From: Smallanthus sonchifolius
Taxonomy: Eukaryota; Streptophyta; Magnoliopsida; Asterales; Asteraceae
Direction of reading: 5' to 3'
DNA length: 64,000 nucleotides
Assembly: GCA_023525975.1 (NCBI GenBank)
Contig: CM042018.1
Span: forward strand, 75,027,001 to 75,091,000
In this document: positions 56,301 through 64,000 of the stretch, one piece after another
How positions within the stretch are numbered: the stretch's first letter is position 1
Layout of the letters: each line of letters begins with the position of its first letter
Made by a program: the position numbers and the translations under genes
Notes under the pieces: generated by a model
The model's database searches: none
What the model was told of the DNA's origin: nothing
Seen by the model: the letters and a program-made list of their open reading frames with translations, nothing else

Positions 56301-56770
56301 TGGCTTAACCTCCTGTGCCAGAGAGCGGATTCATCAACTGATGCCTTTGATAGAAAACATGAAACACTACCAGATGGAGTGGCTTCATTCATGTCAAGCA
56401 CATATAAGTTGTCCTTTCTACGAGCAGTTAGGAGAATCTTCTCTGGAGGGGGTTTAGATAGGCCAGGAGCTAACACGAAACATTCTTTGTCAGTGAAGAG
56501 CATCCAATGCTTTTGATCACATATTTGGGAAACACTCATGAGATTGAAGTCAAGTTCTTTAACATAGTTGACTCTTTCAATACTCATCCTTTCATTGGAC
56601 ACAGTTCCTTGTCCAGTGATAGATCCACCCTTTGAGTCACTCCCAAAGGCAATATATCCTCCATTGAAATGTCTGAAGTTATAGAGGATGGACCTGTTGC
56701 CTGTCATGTGCCTGGAACAGCCGCTATCTACCACCCAAGTATTGTGTTTGTTGCCTGGTTGTCCCTGAAC
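53354..56770 (-). pseudogene. Sire-3 pol: protease, integrase, RT, RNase H (one stop)
   Basis: Nearly complete copia pol ending at 53354. Protease DSGCSRHMTG near 56,715; integrase zinc finger (LWHRRLSH ... CIAC), catalytic Asp in LLHMDLFGP and RCDQGTEF, Glu in QQNGVAE, with TGA at 55820 immediately after that Glu codon; RT with QMDVKSDFLYG (Ala, the usual residue, is Asp) and YVDDIIFGS; RNase H with YTDSDYGG and STAEAEYIAAS. The frame is -1 relative to gag and begins near 56,780. Without the single stop the frame is open for over 3.3 kb, so decay is recent compared with Sire-1. Confidence 0.9.
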
Positions 56771-56781
56771 ATGGAAGATAT

Positions 56782-57660
56782 CTAATTAGTGGGAGGATCA
56801 TTGTAGCATGCAGCATTGTAGAAGATCGTTGCTAATTTGCCATTATCAGCATGCTTGCAGTCAATGGAACCAATAGTTATGCTTGGAGATTGTTTGGCCT
56901 TCCATTTCTGTGTTGGTGGTTTTCTAGCTTTCTTTACATTGTCGACAGAAGATGTTGTTGCTGACAATTCTGGCTTATCCGCAGCAGATTTTGCTGCTGA
57001 AGGCTTTGCTGGAGCAGTAGCAGTTTTTGCTGCTGGAAGCTTTATTTTGGATTTTGCTTTGTCAGCAGCAGATACTTTTGCTGCTGATGCCGTTGTTTTT
57101 TATTTTGCTTTGTCAGCAGCAGAGACTTTTGCTGCTGAAGGCTTTGCCTTTGGTTTCCTGGACTTTACTCTATTAGCAGCGATTTTGTTTGCTACTGATG
57201 GGTTGAGCACAGATGAACGATTTGCAATCTGGTTAAAAGGGTTGAACTTGCATGTTGCAGCAAAGTGGTTTGATTCCCCACATATGATGCAAGTTTGTTG
57301 AGGTTTCTGCATCTTCACTCTTTGAGGGGATAGAGATTCTCTGAACTTTGTTGCCTTTGCATCATAGCTCCTCACCTGTTTGTTTCTGTTTGTTTTCTCA
57401 AAGGCATGCTGCTTTGAGTTTCTTTGGTGTTCACAGTAGTGAAAACAGGTGCTTGCAGAGTGATTGTATTTGCCACACACAAAGCAGGATAGTGCTATCT
57501 TATCCCTGTGAGAGTCCACATAGTTCTTTCTTTGAAACAAATCTTTGAAGTTCCAGGGATGAGCTTTGTTGTGCTCAAATGTAGCTTCTTCCAATATCCT
57601 TTGAACATCTGGAACCCTCTCTCCAGACTCATGACATATGTCGAACACCTTCCTTGGTGA
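56782..57660 (-). pseudogene. Sire-3 gag, C-terminal half
   Basis: Enters at 57660 in mid-gene. Two CCHC knuckles, CFVCGKYNHSASTC and CIICGESNHFAATC. Between them lies a basic region; after them an Ala/Lys/Ser-rich tail built on repeated SAAKVSAADKAK-like words, whose codons are the same GCAGCAAA/CTTTGCTGC palindromic sequence seen in the LTR and spacer. TAA at 57100 lies inside this tail; the frame then continues to its stop at 56782. The N-terminal gag domain is deleted. Confidence 0.85.
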
Positions 57661-58227
57661 CTCACCGGTCCCGAGTTAATTCAAGAAACATCCGACAAGA
57701 TTATTCAAATCCGTGACAATATTCGAGTAGCGAGGAGTCGGCAAAAGAGTTATGCCGACAAACGTCGAAAACCCTTGGAATTCCAAGTCGGTGATCTTGT
57801 TCTTCTTAAGGTGTCTCCGTGGAAGGGTGTGATCCGTTTTGGAAAGAAAGGCAAGTTAGCACCTCGTTATGTTGGTCCATTCAAGATCCTTGAAAGGATT
57901 GGGAAGGTGGCCTACAAGCTCGAGTTACCTCCATCTCTTGGCAATGTGCATCCTACATTTCATATATCTAATCTGAAGAAGTGTCTCGCTGATGAAAATC
58001 TCCATATACCGCTTGACGACGTGCACACTGATGAAACGATGCACTTCGTTGAGAAGCCGGTGGAAATTATGGATCGCGAAGTCAAACAACTCAAGCGAAG
58101 TCGCATTCCTATTGTCAAAGTTCGTTGGGAATCTAAGCGTGGTCCTGAGTTCACTTGGGAACGAGAAGACCAAATGAAGCTCAAGTACCCTCATCTTTTT
58201 ACCGATACTATTGTTTCCTCTAGCTAA
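57661..58227 (+). pseudogene. Gypsy integrase C-terminus with GPY/F and chromodomain (5'-truncated)
   Basis: In frame from LTGPELIQETSDK at 57661 to TAA at 58227 (189 codons, no stop). Contains SYADKRRKPLEF, a GPY/F module (VGPFKILERIGKVAYKLELP), HISNLKKCL and a chromodomain-like end (EIMDREVKQLKRSRIPIVKV, then WESKRGPEFTWERED). Closely similar to the Ty3-B tail at 39290-39760. It directly precedes a polypurine tract and the LTR at 58262, so it belongs to an upstream element of the Ty3-F family whose rest was deleted. Confidence 0.85.
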
Positions 58228-58261
58228 ATCTCGGGACGAAATTCTCTCAACATGGGGAGAC
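58228..58261 (+). other. Polypurine tract region before the 58262 LTR
   Basis: TCGGGACGAAATTC then CATGGGGAGAC directly before TGTAACA; same wording as at 33993-34026. Confidence 0.75.
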
Positions 58262-58499
58262 TGTAACATTTCTGATTTTTAGTAACCATATTTCGATTCA
58301 ATGTAATGCATTTCAAACTCAATACTCGTGCACTGTCTTATTATACTTTTCGCCATAAATTAAATGCAATGATTCAATACAAATTTACAAGTTTTGCTCG
58401 ATTATATACACTTAAACGCTATACAAGTAACTATTTGTTTCAAACTAATCAAACCTGAGAGGTTAAGGACTAAAGTTGAAAATTTAGCAAGAAACCCTA

Positions 58500-58632
58500 A
58501 TTAGCACGGTCGTGCTTCGTCCTAGCACGGTCGCGCCAAGTGCCTCGGCACGATCGTTCGACTGGTCCTGGAACGATCGCGCCCGGTGCCTAATCACGGT
58601 CGCGCCTCTATTGGGCACGGTCGCGCCTGTGT
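58500..58632 (+). repeat. Palindrome cluster 1 in Ty3-F LTR
   Basis: Six variants of GCACGGTCG(T/C)GC (arms GCACG/CGTGC) within 130 bases, GC-rich in an AT-rich LTR. Confidence 0.85.
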
Positions 58633-59225
58633 AACAGTTGAAACATAAATGCAGTTTAATCACCCGATCGTCAAGAATCCGTAACCGCCCACCATTTTCT
58701 TTGTCATTTGCGTGAGTAATACAACTTTCGAATTCACAAACGCCCCATCTTAATCCTATCAATCTCGAAAAACTCTCTCAAGCTTTCCCAGAAACTAGAA
58801 TCCGCTGTTCGATCCGAATTCTCTCAAACCAGCAGCAGAGTCTCGATACTCAATCATCCCTGAAGTTCTCGGGCTATTTGGATTGGCCGGAGTTGCAGTA
58901 AAGATCGCCGGAACTCAAGCCGTCGACGCCGGAACTACTTCTTGCCGATCTCTATCAATCCTCTACTGTTTCGGGTAATTGAAATCACTTATTTCAGTTA
59001 ATTAGTCTCTATATCGAAAGTCCCATAATAATTTAGGCTTCCATCATAGAATTTACCCCGAATCAGAATCGATGTTTTATTTAAAGTAATTTAATCGAAC
59101 CCACTGTTAAAAATGTTGTTAATACAATTAAAATATCCCAAAAGACTCGTAACAACCCAGTAATCAAAAGCCCTAACAATTCCAACGCTATAAATACAAG
59201 ATTTATTCAATTCGTGTCTGATTTG

Positions 59226-59516
59226 GAATAGACACGGTCGCGCTAATCATATAGCACGGCCGTGCCTCATGAAACGCGGTCGTGCCGACTAGCAGCGCGG
59301 TCGTGTCCTCCTGTCCAGACCTGGTCATGCCCTTTGGGCTAATCTCTGTTGTGTCTAAGAATCATAGACATGACCGTGCCAGGCCAAGGCGCGGTCGTGC
59401 CTGTTGACTGGTCTAGTTGGTGCCCTCTGTTGATAAACCCGGTCGTGCCCCGACTAGCGCGGTCGCGCCCCTGGCTTGAGCACGATCGTGCCCTTCCGAG
59501 GCACGGTCGTGTGTGA
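59226..59516 (+). repeat. Palindrome cluster 2 in Ty3-F LTR
   Basis: About twelve variants of the same (G)CACGGTCGTGCC word, including reversed GACCGTGCC at about 59371, spaced 12-30 bases. Several show CG to CA/TG changes. Confidence 0.85.
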
Positions 59517-60083
59517 CTCAGAAATTGTAACAGAATTATAATTTTTCATTTTTCGATCAATAAATGTTTCGATTTTATAAAAATATGTTTTTCTGTATTT
59601 AAAAATGGATTAAAAGTTTAATCTTGGCATAAATATAATTTATTTAAAAGTTTATGAAAATTAAATTTATATTTATTATCTTACACTTAAATGATATTTT
59701 AAATAATTAAGTTACAAAATTTATAAATAAATAAGATAATGATTATTTATTTAATTTACATTTTAAATCAAAATCATTTATTTATTTATACTTAATTACA
59801 ATTAATATTTACATTATTTCATAAACCATAATTATATATTTATTCAATTATCTAATTCAAACCTAATCAAATTGTTTCAAAAATATTTTATTTCAAACTC
59901 TATATATTTTATTCAATACTTTTAAATACAAATCAATAGTTTTATACACAAAATCAACTTTCATTTTAGACTTAAACTTTATGCATCTATTTGATCCAAT
60001 ACACATTACTCTTTAGGTTAAATTGTGCATTCGAGGGTCATATTTGCTATCTATAATCTTTGTTAGCTACACTTCCATACCAA

Positions 60084-60543
60084 GTGAGTATTCACAACCC
60101 CTTTTTACTCTTTTACACTTTTGGGGTGGAACATGAACTCTATACACATTACACATTACACATTACATTTACACAAACAACACAAAGTACAAATCCTATT
60201 TACTTTCATGTGTGCAAATTTGAGCTTTATGCCCGAGTGCTAGGTGTGCTAACCTTTGTATGCGATTATGTGCAATCATTAACTATACAAGCCGACGGTT
60301 TTCAATGATAGATCTATTGAGTCTGACAAACCCACCCATGGTACGCGGTGATTGAAACCGACAATACAATTTTTGCATGCTAGTTACAAGGTTTGATTGT
60401 ACATGGTTAGACAATAGCTGCTCCCCATAAATACCTTATTTATCATGATATGTAAAGGATTTGTTTTCATCTATATGCTATCTATATACAACTGTGTTAT
60501 ACTCACCAACTTTTTAGTTGACTTTATTTTATTCATGTTTCAG
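60084..60543 (+). other. Candidate intron in Ty3-F LTR
   Basis: CCAA|GTGAGTATTCAC to TTCATGTTTCAG|G, 460 bases; ACTCACCAAC near the acceptor as in Ty3-C. Confidence 0.45.
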
Positions 60544-60776
60544 GCCCCAATATGTGAGATTGATTCAAGACGTGTTCAATATATGATTTGGACCTAGCAA
60601 TATAAATCAAGAATTTTATGAGTTATTTTACGTTTCTTGTTTGAATTTGGTTTTGTACTTGGATTATTTGTAATGCAAATTTGACTTTAATATATTTCAA
60701 TTTAGTCAACCATGTGCTATGAACAGTCTACATGTCCCGCCCCGATGATTCCGCCATCGGTCGTGGTGTGACAGAT

Positions 60777-60789
60777 TGGTATCAGAGCC
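60777..60789 (+). other. Ty3-F primer binding site (tRNA-iMet)
   Basis: TGGTATCAGAGCC three bases after the LTR end. Confidence 0.9.
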
Positions 60790-61190
60790 TTGGTTATAGG
60801 GAATTAGGTTATTAGACACCTTGACCTAGACTATAACTTTAGGACATCCACTTATACTATGCTTCATGATTTTTGTGCTATGTGTTACATGCTATGTGCT
60901 ATATGTTATATGTTACATGTTTAGTATGATTACTTATTGCATTAAGATGACTTATGTGTTTTAAATACATGACTTATTAGGATATTCTTAATAATTAAAT
61001 AAATAATATCCTTTCCTATATTCTAAAACCTCATAATATTTCTATCTTCTATTCTATCTTTATCCTTTCTAAGCATGTGGAAAATTCTTGAAGCAAAAAT
61101 CTCTAAAATTTTTATTTCTTCGTTAAGGTTTTAAACTTGTTAAATTATTTGAGGACACGTGCAATCTGGAAGGGTGACACCTGTATTTTG

Positions 61191-61264
61191 GGTCTTCTGT
61201 CTAGGAAAGCATTTCGCATAAATCCCAATCAACCGAGGGACCCGTATGCTTTCCTGGGAAGTCC
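61191..61264 (+). other. Leader hairpin of Ty3-F
   Basis: AGGAAAGCAT (61203-61212) pairs perfectly with ATGCTTTCCT (61246-61255); outer GGTCTTC pairs with GAAGTCC apart from one T-T mismatch. Same position and partly matching arms as the Ty3-C hairpin. The rest of the 690-base leader is AT-rich without ORFs. Confidence 0.55.
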
Positions 61265-61480
61265 CGAGATGAGTGTTTACTTATAGGCTAAAGCATGTCT
61301 CCTTGAAAAATTATATAAGTTTAAATTAACCTTAATGTGCCATAGTATTCAAGTGATTTTGTCACTTTTGAGTACAATCCAATCTAAGAATATCTATTTT
61401 ATTTTGCTATCTCATTCTATTAAATCCTATCAAATCTCATAAGTTCTTACAATTTTTCTTGTCTTGTGAAAATCTGTAGA

Positions 61481-62700
61481 ATGCCTCCTCGTCGTGCTCC
61501 CGCAACCAACGCCAACACCGACATTGCTGCTATTCTCACCCAATTGGTGACACAACTCACCCAAGCCAATGGTGCCACCAATGGCAACAATGGTGGAAAT
61601 GGAAGCAATAGTGGTAATAATGGTGGAAATGGTGGAAATGGTGGTAATAATCCATCTCAATGCACCTTCAAGCACTTCAACTCGTGCAATCCCCTAAAGT
61701 TCTATGGTACCGAAGGAGCTACTGGACTCCTTCAGTGGTTCGAAAGCATTGAGAATACCTTTCTCAATAGTGACTGTCCCGAAAACCTCCGTGTTCGTCA
61801 TGCTACAAGTGTCCTACAAAAACGGGCACTTACATGGTGGAATGGGGAGAAAAGGAATAGGGGTGTTGACATAGCTATGGCTTTACCTTGGGATGAGGTC
61901 AAAAGGCTTATGACCGAGGAGTTTTGTCCTCGAAATGAAGTGAAAAAGTTAGAAGCTGAATTTTGGGATCTTGCCCAAGATAGTGGGGAAAGCTTAGCAT
62001 ATACAACTCGGTTCCATGAGTTGAGTCTTCTAGTGCCCCACATGGTCACTCCTTTGTCCCGTTGTATAGAAAAGTATATTGGTGGGCTACCAAGACAAAT
62101 CCAAGATACTGTCTTAGGTAGAAATCCTGCTACTCTGGAAGATGCTATTCGTCTATCTGCTACTTTAACTGATAATCATGTGAAAGCTGGAACTCTTACC
62201 AAAAAGGGTTCTAAGAAAGTTTCTGAAACCGTAACCCCTCCTACTCACAACAAAGAAGCCACAACCGAGCCCTCTCGCAATAATAGAAAGAGGAAAGTTA
62301 GAAATTTTGCTGTGGTTACTCCTGTTGTTCCCGTCAACCAAGCTGCACCTATGGTTCAAGCACCGGTCAAAAATCCATATGGTGGAATTTACCACTTTGT
62401 GCCACCTGCAACTACCATCATCCCCAAAACATCCCATGTTGCCTTTGTACTTATTGTGGGAGATATGGTCATACGGTTAGTGTTTGTAGGACCAAAGCTC
62501 TTACGGGCCAAGTCAACCCTCCAAACCGAACCGTACCTCAAGTGGCTAACCAAGGTGCTCCCGCCATTGCTAATGGGTGTGCTTGTTATGATTGTGGTGA
62601 CCCGAACCATTTTCTTAATCAATGTCCAAGACTTGCAAATGCTAGATAAGGTGGAGCTCGTGGGCGTGCGTTCAACATAAACGCCAACGAAGCTCAAGCC
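61481..62700 (+). pseudogene. Ty3-F gag (frameshifted)
   Basis: Starts MPPRRAPATN at 61481, then an Asn/Gly-rich low-complexity stretch (about residues 35-60), the retrotransposon gag domain with ALTWWNGEKRN near 61825-61860 and IGGLPRQIQDTVLG near 62080-62120, and a basic linker. Near 62390 the frame is lost by one base; the other frame continues with zinc knuckles (CTYCGRYGHTVSVC and CYDCGDPNHFLNQC) and meets TAA near 62650. No ORFx precedes it, unlike Ty3-A, C and D. Confidence 0.85.
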
Positions 62701-64000
62701 AACAACGACGTGGTTAATGGTACGTTCCTTGTTAATAGTCAATATGCCTCCATTTTATTCGATACCGGTGCTGATAAAAGTTTTGTGTCACTTAATTTTG
62801 AGCCTTTACTTGCAAAGACACGATCCCAATTAGAGAAAACCTTCACCGTTGAAATAGCAAATGGTGACTCTCTTACCATTGAGTCCATTATTTATGATTG
62901 CTCCTTAGAACTAAATGATCATTCATTCCCAATCAACCTTGTTCCAATGCCACTAGGAAGCTTTGATATTATCAAAGGTATGGATTGGCTATCAAATCAT
63001 CATGCCGAAGTCATTTGCTTTGAAAAGTGTATCCGAATTCCGCTACCATCGGGAGAAACCTTAAGGGTTTTTGGTGAAAAGCCTTGCAAGGGACTTAAGT
63101 TGATGTCATGCACTACCGCTCAAAAGTACTTACGTAAGAAGTACATTGCTTTCTTAGCTCATATTGTTCAAAAGGATGTCATGGAGAAGAGTATCCAAGA
63201 CATTCCGATCATTCGGGATTTCCCCGAAGTTTTTCCTAAGGATTTATCCGGTCTTCCTCCCGTTCGTCAAGTAGAGTTCCGTATTGATCTTATACCTGCA
63301 GCTAACCCCGTTGCTAGAGCTCCTTATCGTCTTGCACCTTCCGAAATGCAAGAGCTTGCAAGTCAACTTCAAGAGCTCTCCGACAAAGGTTTCATTCGCA
63401 CAAGTCATTCACCGTGGGGTGCACCCGTCTTATTTGTTAAGAAGAAGGATGGATCATTTCTCATGTGTATTGACTACCGCGAACTTAATAAGCTTACTAT
63501 CAAGAACCGTTATCCCTTACCAAGAATTGATGATCTCTTTGATCAACTTCAAGGTTCCACTTGTTTCTCGAAGATTGATCTTTGATCCGGTTATCATCAG
63601 CTTTGTGTTCAAGAAGATGACATTCCCAAGACTGCTATTCGAACAAGGTATGGTCATTACGAGTTCATGGTTATGCCTTTCGGGTTGACCAATGCACCCG
63701 CAGTTTTCATGGATCTCATGAATCGTGTGTGCAAACCGTACCTTGATAAATTCGTGATCGTTTTCATTGATGATATCTTAATCTATTCCAAGACTAAAGC
63801 CGACCATGAAGAACACCTTAGATTGGTTTTGGACCTCTTGAGAAAAGAACAACAATATGCCAAATTCTCCAAATGCGAATTTTGGCTAAAAGAAGTTCAA
63901 TTTCTTGGTCACATCGTCAACGACAAGGGTATTCATGTTGATCCTGCTAAGATTGAAACGGTTAAGAATTGGAATGCCCCAAAGACTCCTACCGAAGTTC
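62701..64000 (+). pseudogene. Ty3-F protease and RT (one stop, cut by window end)
   Basis: Protease LFDTGADKSFVS near 62757-62793 and GMDWLSNHHAEV near 62980; RT with LPPVRQVEFRIDL, WGAPVLFVKKKDG, IDYRELNKLTIKNRYPLPRI, then TGA at 63583, after which the same frame continues with MPFGLTNAPAVFM and FIDDILIYS near 63760-63790. Open to the edge at 64000. Otherwise well preserved. Confidence 0.88.

Larger units (their letters stand above)
47624..57660 (-). mobile_element. Sire-3, second Sirevirus family, 5'-truncated
   Basis: Minus strand, right to left: C-terminal half of gag (57660-56782), pol (about 56770-53354), spacer with palindromes, ORF3 (52731-48409), purine tract (48388-48376) and 3' LTR (48375-47624). 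Inserted in the Ty3-E LTR with left flank gaact. The 5' LTR, leader and N-terminal gag are missing; at 57660 the sequence switches to a plus-strand gypsy integrase. Pol and ORF3 each carry only one stop. It is a different family from Sire-1/2 with a GCTGCTGATA palindrome. Confidence 0.9.
58262..60773 (+). repeat. Ty3-F LTR (shared by two element bodies)
   Basis: 2512 bases, TGTAACATTTC...GGTGTGACA. Two palindrome clusters (58500-58632, 59226-59516), donor-like CGG|GTAATTG at 58975, AT-rich tract (59530-60000), candidate intron 60084-60543. The last 700 bases resemble the Ty3-C LTR end. Confidence 0.9.
58262..64000 (+). mobile_element. Ty3-F, gypsy element running off the window
   Basis: LTR (58262-60773), primer site, leader with hairpin, gag, protease and RT up to the window end. 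The LTR end, primer region and LTR intron are shared with Ty3-C. Frames carry a frameshift and stops (see gag and pol), so this copy is probably inactive. The LTR is also preceded by a pol end and polypurine tract, suggesting two elements chained through one LTR. Confidence 0.85.

Overview
The window is plant nuclear DNA from a repeat-packed intergenic region. I see no host gene, rRNA or functional tRNA gene in 64 kb. Every supported coding stretch belongs to an LTR retrotransposon primed by initiator tRNA-Met (primer site TGGTATCAGAGC). Two groups are present. Ty1/copia elements of the Sirevirus type have a very large gag, an extra ORF after pol and palindrome-rich non-coding DNA. Ty3/gypsy chromoviruses have LTRs of 2-3 kb, a GPY/F module and a chromodomain-like integrase tail. 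The host is a flowering plant, probably a eudicot; a composite (Asteraceae) is my low-confidence guess.

Names used here. Gypsy: Ty3-A (5' LTR up to 3178, body to 46071), Ty3-B (3816-42963), Ty3-C (3890-36791), Ty3-D (9425-13184), Ty3-E (46072-47623, minus), Ty3-F (58262 to the window end). Copia: Sire-1 (5135-30309, plus), Sire-2 (13185-25951, minus), Sire-3 (47624-57660, minus).

Layout. The left 46 kb is a stack nested six deep. Ty3-A is split in a small pre-gag ORF by Ty3-B (TSD attag). Ty3-B is split at the protease/RT join by Ty3-C. The Ty3-C 5' LTR is split by Sire-1 (TSD ttttg). Sire-1 is split just after gag by Ty3-D, and Ty3-D is split in gag by Sire-2. To the right, Ty3-A's RT is cut by a minus-strand Ty3-E LTR, which is itself cut by Sire-3. 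Three deletion junctions (about 3887, 25951 and 57660) removed the missing halves. A gypsy integrase tail then runs directly into an LTR that is followed by the body of Ty3-F.

What works together. Three gypsy elements carry an ORF between primer site and gag that ends in a hydrophobic helix; it is called ORFx here and is the only ORF left in Ty3-C. The gypsy LTRs share a candidate intron (GTGAGT ... CATGTTTYTCAG). The three Sireviruses share a large ORF3 preceded by acceptor-like sites. Five families each carry their own short palindrome repeated many times in LTRs, leaders or spacers. Ty3-C and Ty3-F share a leader hairpin whose paired arms differ in a compensating way. Nearly all reading frames are broken by stops or frameshifts; intact exceptions are the Sire-2 gag and the Ty3-C ORFx.
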